From positions 1 to 52,391 of the forward strand of contig JAIPCU010000003.1 in NCBI GenBank assembly GCA_021738045.1: a DNA stretch of 52,391 bases, given 5' to 3'. The notes beneath the pieces are model-generated. The model saw nothing but the letters and a program-made list of their open reading frames with translations, was not told the origin of the DNA and searched no databases. Of the stretch, positions 17,090-25,846 are shown one piece after another. Within the stretch, counting starts at the first letter, position 1; every line of letters begins with the position of its first letter. This stretch comes from Candidatus Methylopumilus sp. GTDB lineage: Bacteria > Pseudomonadota > Gammaproteobacteria > Burkholderiales > Burkholderiaceae_B. Both the position numbers and the translations under genes were made by a program.

Positions 17090-19810
17090 TCAGTGCGCCT
17101 GCTCCCAATTAGGGCCAACACCAACCTCGGCCACAAGTGGCACTCGCAGGCTTGCCACGTCACACATCAAACTAGGCAAATTATCTTTGATACGATCGAC
17201 TTCAGACAGCGGTACATCCAGCACCAGTTCATCATGCACCTGCATGACCATTTTGGTTTGTAGTTGTTCGTGCGCAAGCCAATTTTGCACCGCTACCATC
17301 GCAAGCTTGATCAAATCGGCTGCGGTACCTTGCATGGGTGCGTTAATCGCGGCTCGCTCGGCACCCGCACGACGGGCTCCGGCGGCGTTGATATCGGCTA
17401 ACCATAAACGTCGGCCAAACACGGTCTCAACATAGCCTTGCTCGTGGGCCAAGGCGCGGGTCTCGGCCATGTACTGAGCCACCCCGGGGTAACGCGTGAA
17501 ATATCGGTCAATATAGGATTGTGCAGCATCGCGTGTGATGCCCAGGTTGCTTGCCAGACCAAAGGCACCCATCCCGTAGATCAAACCAAAGTTAATCGCC
17601 TTGGCCGCACGGCGCTGGTCTGAAGACACGTCTTGCAGACTGACGCCAAACACTTCAGAGGCGGTTGCCTTATGGATATCTTCGCCCGCCGCAAAGGCGC
17701 GCTGCAAGTTTGTATCGTTTGAGACATGCGCCATGACCCGCAATTCGATTTGCGAATAGTCAGCAGAAATAATGACGCCATTTGTCGCGATGAAGGCCTC
17801 GCGCACGCGGCGCCCTGCCTCAGACCGCACGGGTATATTTTGCAGATTGGGCTCAGATGACGCTAGGCGCCCAGTAATGACGGCCGCCTGAGCGTAATGT
17901 GTATGAACACGCCCCGTCGCGGCATTCACCATTTTTGGCAGTTTGTCGGTATAGGTGGATTTCAGTTTTGCCAGACCGCGATACTCAAGCAAGACCTGAG
18001 GCAAAGGGTAGTCTTCAGCTAACTTAGTGAGTACGTCTTCGTCAGTTGAGGGTGCGCCACCAGGCGTTTTGCGCACCACCGGCAACTGCATTTTTGTAAA
18101 CAGGATTTCGCCCAGCTGCTTAGGCGAATTTAAATTAAAAGGTTGTTCGGCGATTGTGTAGGCCCGCTGCTCGAGAGCCAATAACTCTTGACCAATCACG
18201 TGGCTTTGTCGGCCAAGCTCAGCCGAATCAATCATGACACCGTTGCATTCGATTTCAAACAGCACACGCGACACTAAGATTTCAAGCTGATAGATATATT
18301 CAAGCGGGGCAAGCGCCCTCACCTCTGGTCGCAACACGTGGTGCAGGCGTAACGTGAAATCGGCGTCTTCGCAGGCGTAGTGGGTGGCGCGCTCGAGATC
18401 GACCTCATCAAAGCCGATTTGATGCACACCCTTACCGCACAACTGTTCGTAAGACGTACCCTTGACACCCAAGCGACGCAGACACAGATCTTCGAGCCCC
18501 ACACCACGGTGCGATTCGAGCACATAGGCTTGCAACATGGTGTCGTCAGCAACACCGCGCAAGTCAATCCCCTCGTTTGCAAAAACATGGGTGTCGTATT
18601 TGGCGTGATGCAAGAGCTTGGTTGGTTGCGGGTCTTCAAGCCACGCTTTCATGCGGGCCAATACCTCGGTGCGCGGCAATTGCCCTTGCGCATCGGCACC
18701 ACGGTGTGCGACCGGAATATAACAAGCCACACCAGGCTCAATCGAGAGCGAGATGCCCACGAGGCGAGCTTGCATCGCTTCGAGCGCGGTGGTTTCGGTA
18801 TCCAAGGCCACACACTGCGCCGCCGACACTCGCGCCAGCCAACTATCAAGCGTGGCCCAGTCTGTCACCATTTCATAATGGGTGTGTTCGGGCGCAGTCG
18901 GCCGTGCGATTTCTGTTGCAACACGCGCATCACCGGTGGGTACGCGGGTGAGTTCGCCCGTTAATTCACGCAGCCACGACTTGAAGCCATAGCGTTCAAA
19001 TAAGCGCGTGAGGGTATCTTTATCATGCGGCTTTGGTGCAAGAACTTCTATTTCGGGCACTTCTGCCTGTAACTCGCAGTCGGTTTTAATGGTTAAGAGC
19101 TCACGCGTTAAGGTGAACTGGCCAATGGCCGCCCGTAAATTTTCGCCTGCCACGCCTTTGACCTCAGCGGCGCGCTCAACCAGGGCCTCTATCGAGCCAA
19201 ATTCATCGATCCATTTAGCTGCAGTTTTAGGGCCGACTTTTTGTACCCCAGGCACATTATCAACGGTGTCCCCCACCAGCATTAAATAATCGACGATGCG
19301 GTTAGGTGCGACGCCAAACTTGCGCAGCACCCCTTCAGGGTCGAGCTCTTCGTTTGACATGGTGTTGACTAGCGTGATGTGGCTGGTCACCAACTGTGCC
19401 AAATCCTTATCGCCGGTTGAAATGACCGTATGGATATCTTGCTGTTGCGCCCATTGCGCGAGTGTGCCGATCACATCGTCGGCCTCGACCCCCGGCACGC
19501 TTAGCACGCTCCAGCCCATCGCGCGTACTGCCGCGTGAATCGGCTCAATCTGACTAGCAAGCTCTTCGGGCATCGATGGGCGATGTGATTTATAGTCAGG
19601 GTATAAATCATCGCGAAACGTTTTGCCACGCGCATCAAACACACAGGCGGCGTATTGCGCAGGATAGTCAAGCAAGATTCTGCGCATCATGTTGACTACG
19701 CCATAAATGGCACCCGTGGGCTCGCCTTGAGTATTACGTAAATCTGGCATCGCATGAAAGGCGCGATACAGGTAACTTGATCCATCGACGAGCAACAGGG
19801 TTTTTTTCAT
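17090..19810 (-). CDS. polA: DNA polymerase I
   Basis: Repair and Okazaki-fragment polymerase. 906 aa with all three domains. The 5'-nuclease starts MKKTLLLVDGSSYLYRAFHA and contains DARGKTFRDDLYPDYKSHRP. The 3'-5' exonuclease keeps its acidic residues (LDTETTALEA, HHAKYDTHVF, YACEDADFTLR), so proofreading looks intact. The polymerase has SADYSQIELRVMAHVS (motif A), RRAAKAINFGLIYGMG (motif B) and MQVHDELVLDVP (motif C). The ATG at 19810 is the conserved start; a three-codon extension is ignored. It overlaps by 2 bp with the divergent LOG-family start. Confidence 0.97.
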   Translation of the reverse strand: MKKTLLLVDGSSYLYRAFHAMPDLRNTQGEPTGAIYGVVNMMRRILLDYPAQYAACVFDARGKTFRDDLYPDYKSHRPSMPEELASQIEPIHAAVRAMGWSVLSVPGVEADDVIGTLAQWAQQQDIHTVISTGDKDLAQLVTSHITLVNTMSNEELDPEGVLRKFGVAPNRIVDYLMLVGDTVDNVPGVQKVGPKTAAKWIDEFGSIEALVERAAEVKGVAGENLRAAIGQFTLTRELLTIKTDCELQAEVPEIEVLAPKPHDKDTLTRLFERYGFKSWLRELTGELTRVPTGDARVATEIARPTAPEHTHYEMVTDWATLDSWLARVSAAQCVALDTETTALEAMQARLVGISLSIEPGVACYIPVAHRGADAQGQLPRTEVLARMKAWLEDPQPTKLLHHAKYDTHVFANEGIDLRGVADDTMLQAYVLESHRGVGLEDLCLRRLGVKGTSYEQLCGKGVHQIGFDEVDLERATHYACEDADFTLRLHHVLRPEVRALAPLEYIYQLEILVSRVLFEIECNGVMIDSAELGRQSHVIGQELLALEQRAYTIAEQPFNLNSPKQLGEILFTKMQLPVVRKTPGGAPSTDEDVLTKLAEDYPLPQVLLEYRGLAKLKSTYTDKLPKMVNAATGRVHTHYAQAAVITGRLASSEPNLQNIPVRSEAGRRVREAFIATNGVIISADYSQIELRVMAHVSNDTNLQRAFAAGEDIHKATASEVFGVSLQDVSSDQRRAAKAINFGLIYGMGAFGLASNLGITRDAAQSYIDRYFTRYPGVAQYMAETRALAHEQGYVETVFGRRLWLADINAAGARRAGAERAAINAPMQGTAADLIKLAMVAVQNWLAHEQLQTKMVMQVHDELVLDVPLSEVDRIKDNLPSLMCDVASLRVPLVAEVGVGPNWEQAH

Positions 19811-20489
19811 GGGCCACAAAAAAGAAGAGATTTCGCTGATTCAGCAGCAAACAACCCAAATTATGTCAGAGATGGTGCTCGCCGCCGAGACTCTGGCCAA
19901 TATTGGGCCAGCAATCAGCTTATTTGGCAGTGCTCGTATTAAACCCGAGTCTGAGCATTATCAAAAAAGTGAAAAAATCGCGCAGTTATTAGCGAAAGCC
20001 GGTTTTAGCGTCATTGCCGGTGGCGGACCTGGCATTATGGAGGCCGCAAACAAAGGGGCCTTTGAGGCCGGTGGCACCAGCATCGGGCTACACATCAAAC
20101 TGCACCACGAAGCGCAAGCGAACCCGTTTTTAAGCATTGAATTACCGTTTAAGCACTTTGTATCGCGCAAATCGACCTTTTTTATGCATAGCTTGGCCTA
20201 TGTGGTGTTACCCGGCGGCTTTGGCACACTTGACGAGTTGTTTGAGGCCCTGACCTTGATGCAGACCGGAAAAGTGCCCGTTGGTCCGGTGATCTTAGTT
20301 GGAACCACTTTTTGGGCGGATCTGATGCGCTGGATTGAAGAACAGCTAGCGCGCAACGCGTTGATCAATAACATTGATTCCAAAACGTTTTTCATTGCAG
20401 ACGAACCCGAAGACATCGTTGCTTATCTTATAGATTTCTATCAAACGCACCCAGAGATCGTTAAGCGTCAACCCAATCGCGCGGTCTGA
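19809..20489 (+). CDS. LOG-family protein (TIGR00730 type, putative phosphoribohydrolase)
   Basis: 226 aa. Family members cleave nucleoside 5'-monophosphates (cytokinin riboside or AMP) to base and ribose 5-phosphate; the bacterial substrate here is unknown. Signatures: AISLFGSARIKPES, VIAGGGPGIMEAANKGAFEAG and the LOG motif PGGFGTLDELFEALTLMQTGK, with RKSTFFMHSLA between. The first ATG (19809) has CAGGG 8 nt upstream, but lies within CATG shared with the polA start on the other strand. Alternatives are ATG 19863 or 19872 without ribosome sites; EEISLIQQQTTQ reads as real helix, so the long form is preferred. Any promoter for it would lie within the polA coding region. Confidence 0.85.
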   Translation: MGHKKEEISLIQQQTTQIMSEMVLAAETLANIGPAISLFGSARIKPESEHYQKSEKIAQLLAKAGFSVIAGGGPGIMEAANKGAFEAGGTSIGLHIKLHHEAQANPFLSIELPFKHFVSRKSTFFMHSLAYVVLPGGFGTLDELFEALTLMQTGKVPVGPVILVGTTFWADLMRWIEEQLARNALINNIDSKTFFIADEPEDIVAYLIDFYQTHPEIVKRQPNRAV

Positions 20490-20554
20490 GCTTAGATCTA
20501 CACGCACGGCATCGGCACACTGAACAAGAGTCGCTAACTGCAGGCGGACCACAT

Positions 20555-20579
20555 CACTTGGCATACAAATGCCCAAGTG
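20555..20579. repeat. Inverted repeat with core CATACAAATG (copy 1)
   Basis: CACTTGGCAT-ACAA-ATGCCCAAGTG: 10-bp arms with one extra C, 4-nt loop. Lies 66 bp after the LOG gene stop; no T-run, so not a canonical terminator. Same core as the copy at 20882-20906. Confidence 0.6.
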
Positions 20580-20881
20580 GCTGCTTTAAATGCTGGGGCA
20601 GTCAGGCACGCAAAAAAACCACCACTCGATTGAAGGTTCAAGTCTTAGCACCTGTATGTGTAGCCTGTTCGTGTAGCGTCATCACGAGGTCACACCTATT
20701 GTCTGCAGGTCGCTGCATACGGTCTTACTCTACTTAAAGTCGTCAGGTTTTGAAGTGGAATTTGCCGCGATCATTTTCAAGACACGCGCACACACGAAGA
20801 CATTCAGGATAACAACAGAAGCGTCTATGCAAAATTATTCATGCAATAAAACCGCAAACGCCTTCAACAAAAAAGTTCTCG

Positions 20882-20906
20882 GCTTTTAACATACAAATGT
20901 TAAAGC
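20882..20906. repeat. Inverted repeat with core CATACAAATG (copy 2)
   Basis: GCTTTTAACAT-ACAA-ATGTTAAAGC: arms pair with one bulged T. It lies about 115 bp before tssB, a position suited to an operator or leader hairpin. Confidence 0.6.
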
Positions 20907-21019
20907 TTCGTGACAAATCGAAACAAAACGCCCCCCATATATACGGTCTATCTAACGCGACTCGCGCACATCACACTACAACCTCTTGAACTTGATGACT
21001 CAATACTAGGGGAAGATAC

Positions 21020-21511
21020 ATGGCTACAGACGGTTCGGTTGCTCCGAAAGAGCGCGTCAATATTACGTACAAACCATCTATAGGTGGTGCAGCGGTTGAA
21101 GTGGAGTTGCCACTGAAACTTCTCGTTCTGGGTGACTTCACGCAACGTGAAGATGAGCGACCCCTTGAAGATCGCGCGCCTATCAATGTTGACAAGGATA
21201 ACTTCACTGATGTGCTCAAAGCACAGAAGTTAAGTTTGGACTTAGCGGTCCCTGATATTTTGTCGAATGATGAGCTGGCAGGAAGCCTATCCGTGAGTCT
21301 CAAGTTCGAATCATTGTCAGACTTTGAGCCCGACGCAATCGTTGAAAAAGTCCCTGAACTCAAAAGTCTTTTAGAACTAAGAGATGCCTTGAAAGCGTTG
21401 AAAGGGCCTCTGGGTAACGTTCCTGATTTTCGCAAGAAGCTTCAACAACTCGTCGCTGACGAAGGTAGTCGAACGAAGTTGCTGACAGAACTCGGCCTCG
21501 AAAGCCCCTAA
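21020..21511 (+). CDS. tssB: T6SS contractile sheath small subunit TssB (VipA)
   Basis: Pairs with TssC to form the contractile sheath around the Hcp tube. 163 aa. RVNITYKPSIGGAAVEVELP and LKLLVLGDFTQREDERPLED are typical of the family (consensus VNITY....ELPLK..VLGDF), with INVDKDNFTDVLKAQ next. GGGGA precedes the ATG. First gene of the locus; tssC follows after 60 bp. Between the two, an 18-bp near-identical direct repeat (ATCAGMAACTTTAATGTC) lies at 21518-21535 and 21537-21554. Confidence 0.96.
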   Translation: MATDGSVAPKERVNITYKPSIGGAAVEVELPLKLLVLGDFTQREDERPLEDRAPINVDKDNFTDVLKAQKLSLDLAVPDILSNDELAGSLSVSLKFESLSDFEPDAIVEKVPELKSLLELRDALKALKGPLGNVPDFRKKLQQLVADEGSRTKLLTELGLESP

Positions 21512-21571
21512 CACGCAATCAGAAACTTTAATGTCCATCAGCAACTTTAATGTCATTTCTTGGGAACGAAC

Positions 21572-23056
21572 ATGAGTGAAACATTAGATCAGGAATTAAG
21601 TGGTGCAAGTGAACTCAGCGTCGACAGGTCCTTGATCGACCAACTGCTTGAGACAAGCAAAATACGGCCAGGAGACGATCAATACTCAGTGACCAAACTG
21701 GGGGTTCAGTCTTTTATCAGCACATTGATGGCGAATGATCGAGTAACGGATCGCATCACTGCTGCACTTGCAGACGAAATGATTGCAAACTTAGACAAGA
21801 AGCTAAGTCGCCAAGTCGATCAGATCCTTCATCACAAGGACTTTCAAAAACTGGAGTCCGCTTGGCGATCGTTAAAGTTCTTAGTAGAACGCACTAATTT
21901 TCGCGAGAACATCAGAGTTCAAATAATGAACGCAAGCAAAGAAGACCTCTTGGTCGACTTTCAGGATTCCCCAGAAATCACGAAATCAGGTCTTTATAAA
22001 AATGTTTATACAGCCGAATATGGGCAATTTGGTGGTCAACCTTTCGGCGCAATAATTTCGAATTACGAGTTTGGTCCTGGCACTGAAGACGTTGCTTTAC
22101 TTCAATATTGCGCAAGTGTCGCGGCGATGTCACATGCACCGTTCATCGGTGGTGTGTCTTCAAGTTTTTTTGGCATGGACGACTTCAGCAAGCTTCCAGA
22201 TCTAAAAGATTTGGCTTCAATTTTTGAGATGCCTCAGTACACCAAATGGAACGGTTTTAGAGAAAGTGACGACGCTCGTAACGTCGGTCTAGTGATGCCT
22301 CACTTTTTGTTACGAGTCCCGTATGGTCTTGAGACGGTTCCTGCGAAGAAGTTCGTCTATAACGAAAATGTCAGCGGCGGCAATGGTGAATTTTTGTGGG
22401 GCAATGCGTCGTTTGCTTTCGCCACCCGTCTGACAGCAAGCTTCGCCGACTATCGTTGGTCGGCAAATATCATCGGCCCACAGGGGGGTGGTGCGGTCAA
22501 CGACTTGCCAATCTACAACTACGAGTCGATGGGTGAAATACAAACCAAAATCCCGACAGAGGTATTTGTTTCTGAGCGGCGTGAGTTTGAACTAGCAGAG
22601 CAAGGATTTATCGCTCTTTCAATGCGTAAGAACAGCGACAACGCCGCGTTCTTTTCGGCGAACTCATCGCAAAAAACCAAGTTCTTCGGCAATAGTAAAG
22701 AGGGCAAAGAAGCAGAGACCGACTTCAAACTTGGCACCCAACTGCCATATATTTTTGTCGTTAGTCGTCTGGCTCACTATATCAAGGTATTGCAACGTGA
22801 AAACATCGGAGCCTGGAAAAATCGCAGCGATCTTGAGGCGGAGCTGAATGACTGGATGAGACAGTACGTGGCCGATATGGACGCCCCAGGGCCCGAAGTT
22901 CGCAGCCGCCGCCCCTTGCGTACTGCTCAGATCGCGGTGGATGACGTTGAAGGGGATCCAGGTTGGTACAAAGTTTCAATGAAAGTCCGCCCTCATTTCA
23001 AGTACATGGGCGCATCGTTCACCCTTTCGTTAGTCGGAAAACTCGAAAAAAAATAG
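21572..23056 (+). CDS. tssC: T6SS contractile sheath large subunit TssC (VipB)
   Basis: Large sheath subunit. 494 aa from ATG 21572 (GGGA 7 nt upstream); an in-frame TTG four codons earlier is less likely. Motifs: HHKDFQKLESAWRSLKFLV, YGQFGGQPFGAIISNYEFG, CASVAAMSHAPFIGGVS, EFLWGNASFAFATRL and the C-terminal HYIKVLQRENIGAWKNR plus RPHFKYMGASFTLSLVGKL. Complete and without anomalies. In systems with ClpV the TssC N-terminus is the disassembly signal; no clpV lies in this locus. Confidence 0.97.
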   Translation: MSETLDQELSGASELSVDRSLIDQLLETSKIRPGDDQYSVTKLGVQSFISTLMANDRVTDRITAALADEMIANLDKKLSRQVDQILHHKDFQKLESAWRSLKFLVERTNFRENIRVQIMNASKEDLLVDFQDSPEITKSGLYKNVYTAEYGQFGGQPFGAIISNYEFGPGTEDVALLQYCASVAAMSHAPFIGGVSSSFFGMDDFSKLPDLKDLASIFEMPQYTKWNGFRESDDARNVGLVMPHFLLRVPYGLETVPAKKFVYNENVSGGNGEFLWGNASFAFATRLTASFADYRWSANIIGPQGGGAVNDLPIYNYESMGEIQTKIPTEVFVSERREFELAEQGFIALSMRKNSDNAAFFSANSSQKTKFFGNSKEGKEAETDFKLGTQLPYIFVVSRLAHYIKVLQRENIGAWKNRSDLEAELNDWMRQYVADMDAPGPEVRSRRPLRTAQIAVDDVEGDPGWYKVSMKVRPHFKYMGASFTLSLVGKLEKK

Positions 23057-23136
23057 TTTTTTAGGCCCCTAAGCAAGACCCTTAGCACGACCATTTTTTT
23101 GTTACAAACTTTTTGCAAACTTGAAAAGGATTTCTT

Positions 23137-23622
23137 ATGACAATGCCAGCGTATCTCAAAGTTACCGGAGCCTCACAAGGCAATATCGAAGGTAGCTGCG
23201 ATATTCAAAATCACGAAAAAACAATGTTAATCAATGGTATGACACACTCCATTGCCATTCCAAAGTCACCCCAAACCGGCTTACCTACTGGTAAGCGCGT
23301 TCACGGTGCTTTGACCGTACTCAAGAACTACGACAAAGCATCACCAAAGCTGTTTCAAGCACTTTGCTCAGGCGAACAGCTGACCTCAGTCAAGCTCGAG
23401 TACTTCTGGATCTCGAAAGAAGGCAAGGAAGAACTGTACTACACGACTGAACTGAAGAACGCGATCGTCGTATCAATCGACTATCAGAAGCGCGATGCAG
23501 TTGCTGCAAATAGCGGCCCTCACGCCGATGAAGAGAGCATTTCGTTCACGTACGAGACCATCATCCAGACTTGGGTCAAAGACGGTATCGAAGCACAAGA
23601 CTCTTGGACTGGTAGCAATTAA
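23137..23622 (+). CDS. hcp: T6SS tube protein Hcp (TssD)
   Basis: Hexameric ring protein that stacks into the inner tube and is itself secreted. 161 aa. AYLKVTGASQGNIEG at the start, SPQTGLPTGKRVHGALTVLK, KASPKLFQALCSGEQ and VKLEYFW are family features; EESISFTYETIIQTW ends the domain. ATG with AAGGA 6 nt upstream, the strongest ribosome site of the locus, consistent with high expression. An 80-bp gap after tssC, rich in T and A, may hold its own promoter. No C-terminal toxin extension. Confidence 0.96.
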   Translation: MTMPAYLKVTGASQGNIEGSCDIQNHEKTMLINGMTHSIAIPKSPQTGLPTGKRVHGALTVLKNYDKASPKLFQALCSGEQLTSVKLEYFWISKEGKEELYYTTELKNAIVVSIDYQKRDAVAANSGPHADEESISFTYETIIQTWVKDGIEAQDSWTGSN

Positions 23623-23694
23623 TTACCGCTTTTAGTCAATAGCTATTTGAAAGACAGGGGTCTAAAAATTGATCGGACAAGGAAGCGAAACGAC

Positions 23695-24135
23695 ATGTTG
23701 ATTCAGGAGCGCCTTCTTGAACGATTAACTAGCCAGGAAGCGCCCCGCCTTTTGGCGGGGCGTCTAACCACGTCTATCGTGATCAGTTCGATTGTCAATC
23801 ACCTAAATGGATTGCTAAATACACGTCGAGGTAGTGTGCAAATCGACAGAGCTTACGGTATGCCAGACTTAAGTAATATCGCGGGATCGTTTGCCGTCGG
23901 GTATAGCGAAATGATTCAAGCAGAAGTGCTCGAGCAGATCGTGCGCTACGAGACCCGGATCCTATCACCCCAGATTGCACCTGTCGACGAAACAAAAGAA
24001 GTCATCACACTAAAATATGAATTATTGGGATACGTTGAGACGGATAGCGACGTCAGAAAACCAAACAGACTAAGCTTGTACTTACGGGTCAACTCTGCCG
24101 GACGTATTGCAGCAGAGATCAATCATGTCTCTTGA
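23695..24135 (+). CDS. tssE: T6SS baseplate protein TssE (gp25-like)
   Basis: Baseplate wedge protein resembling phage T4 gp25. 146 aa from ATG 23695; the in-frame reading extends to TTG 23647 without good support. SIVNHLNGLLNTRRGSVQID and AYGMPDLS are the family signature (LNTRRG...YG.PD). Its stop lies 11 bp inside tssF (overlap 24125-24135), so the two are coupled. Confidence 0.93.
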   Translation: MLIQERLLERLTSQEAPRLLAGRLTTSIVISSIVNHLNGLLNTRRGSVQIDRAYGMPDLSNIAGSFAVGYSEMIQAEVLEQIVRYETRILSPQIAPVDETKEVITLKYELLGYVETDSDVRKPNRLSLYLRVNSAGRIAAEINHVS

Positions 24136-25846
24136 AAAAATATACGCAGCCGAGCTTGATCGCTTGCAAAATCTAGGGCGGGAGTTTGCAAGAGAGAATC
24201 CCAGCATGGCACCCTTTTTGGCGGGTGCAGGTGGAGATGCCGATGTTGAGCGGTTACTGCAGGGCTTTGCTTTTTTGTCTGCGATGGTCAGACAAAAAAT
24301 GGATGATCAGATACCAGAGTTCATCGGCGATGTCGCCGATTTGGTCGGCCCTGAACTCGTCAAACCCATGCCCGCCATCACCGTGTTACGGCTCAGTGTA
24401 TCGGGCAACCACCCCGAGGGTTATGTCGTCAATCAGGGTACGGTCTTTGCCTCTAAACCGATTGAGGGTACCTCTTGCCAGTTCACGACCTCTTGGCCTC
24501 TAACGATTCAACCTCTGGTGGTCAGGTCTGCCATCATTCGAGCGCTAAGCGCCACACAATCACGGCTGACACTCGGCTTTGGTTTTGAAGATGCAATCAC
24601 CACCCAATGGGCGGGCAAAGACCTCGCTCTTTATTTCGGGGGAGCCTTTCGCGAGGCCAGTATCTGGCTCTCGAGCCTTCGCAAGCGCTTGATAAAGGTG
24701 TCGGTGCGCTCTGCCGAGCTTGAATTACCTAGCATGCCATTGCAAGTTGAGTTCACTGGCCTAAATATCAAGAGCTCTTTATTTAATTCGTCACAATCCG
24801 TTGCGTCTCATTTGAGATTGCTAAGAGAGTTTCAAGCTTTTCCCGAAAAGGCGTTGTTTGTACGACTGACTGGTTTTGAAAATTGGCAAAGAGCACTCAC
24901 TGCCCTGCCGACAATCGACTTTGACTTCGATATTGAGCTCTCGAAGCTACCAAAACCAAGTCCTGAAAACTTTGTCTTGAATGCGACTCCGGCTGCGAAT
25001 ATTTTTGAAACCTACGCAAATCCCATCGAAGTCACTCATTTGCGTGAGAGTTACCCACTTGTTCCGGGCGGGGCAGACTCTCGCAATGCCCAGCTTTTCG
25101 AAGTCCTTAACGTGACCGGACGACTGCAAGGCAATTCGCTAGACCGTCACTACGTGCCGACCACCTCTTTATTGGTCGAAGACACCAGTCTCAAGTATCA
25201 AGTGATCGCAAGCGAAGGTACTCAAATATCTTCGCAAGAATATAAGTTGCGCTTGCCCTTCACGGATTCTTTAGACCTTGTCAATCGTGAAACGCTTTCG
25301 ATCCAAATTCTTTGTACGAATGGCAATCTAATCGATCGAATTCGAATAGGAGACATCTGTTTACGTACCGCCTTGTCTCCAGAAAAAGTGAAAGTCACGA
25401 ATATTACGTTTCCGGTCAGGGCTTCACGCCCGACCTTGGGAAACGACTCAATGTGGAGGATCATATCGCACGCTCGCTTGAATTTGAAAGTACTTGCAGA
25501 CGCAGACACTCTCAAAGAGATTCTACAGATGTACCTACCAGAGGGCGGCGATCCCGCACGACTCGCAGCCGCACGCCGCCGAGTGCAGGGTATCGAAGAC
25601 GTTCGCATCACTGAAGAGACACGACTGATTAAAGGAAGTCTGATAAGAGGTCAGAATATTCATATACGTCTGGGCCAAGAATATTTTTCAAGCGATGGTG
25701 ATCTCGTTCTTTTTGGCGAGCTGCTCGCGCAATTTCTTGCAGGCACGATTGCACTGAATTCGTATGTCACCGTCTCGGTGACTAACACCACAGGTGGAAA
25801 CTTATACGTATGGCCAAACTTGATAGCACCGAGCTTAACGTTCTAG
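24125..25846 (+). CDS. tssF: T6SS baseplate protein TssF
   Basis: Wedge component binding TssG and TssK. 573 aa. The start MSLEKIYAAELDRLQNLGRE and the downstream FARENPSMAPFL and DADVERLLQGFAFLSA are typical (consensus YY..EL..LRE.G.EFA...P..A..L). The C-terminal part has GNDSMWRIISHARLNLKVL and VLFGELLAQFLAGTIALNSY, as in other TssF. It overlaps tssE (11 bp) and tssG (37 bp). Confidence 0.95.
   Translation: MSLEKIYAAELDRLQNLGREFARENPSMAPFLAGAGGDADVERLLQGFAFLSAMVRQKMDDQIPEFIGDVADLVGPELVKPMPAITVLRLSVSGNHPEGYVVNQGTVFASKPIEGTSCQFTTSWPLTIQPLVVRSAIIRALSATQSRLTLGFGFEDAITTQWAGKDLALYFGGAFREASIWLSSLRKRLIKVSVRSAELELPSMPLQVEFTGLNIKSSLFNSSQSVASHLRLLREFQAFPEKALFVRLTGFENWQRALTALPTIDFDFDIELSKLPKPSPENFVLNATPAANIFETYANPIEVTHLRESYPLVPGGADSRNAQLFEVLNVTGRLQGNSLDRHYVPTTSLLVEDTSLKYQVIASEGTQISSQEYKLRLPFTDSLDLVNRETLSIQILCTNGNLIDRIRIGDICLRTALSPEKVKVTNITFPVRASRPTLGNDSMWRIISHARLNLKVLADADTLKEILQMYLPEGGDPARLAAARRRVQGIEDVRITEETRLIKGSLIRGQNIHIRLGQEYFSSDGDLVLFGELLAQFLAGTIALNSYVTVSVTNTTGGNLYVWPNLIAPSLTF

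Larger units (their letters stand above)
20490..21019 (+). other. 530-bp gene-free region upstream of the T6SS locus
   Basis: No credible reading frame on either strand. It holds two imperfect inverted repeats sharing a core (20555-20579 and 20882-20906) and an AT-rich stretch (20880-20945) just before tssB, where a promoter is expected but no convincing sigma-70 pair or sigma-54 (TGGCAC-N5-TTGC) site could be assigned. The tssB ribosome site GGGGA is at its right end. Confidence 0.6.

Noticed and set aside
18380-18964. 194-residue frame antisense to polA
   Set aside because: Complement shadow of the conserved polymerase gene.
20490-21019. Sigma-54 promoter for the T6SS operon
   Set aside because: Candidate TGGCAT and GGCACG strings lack the TTGC half at the right spacing.
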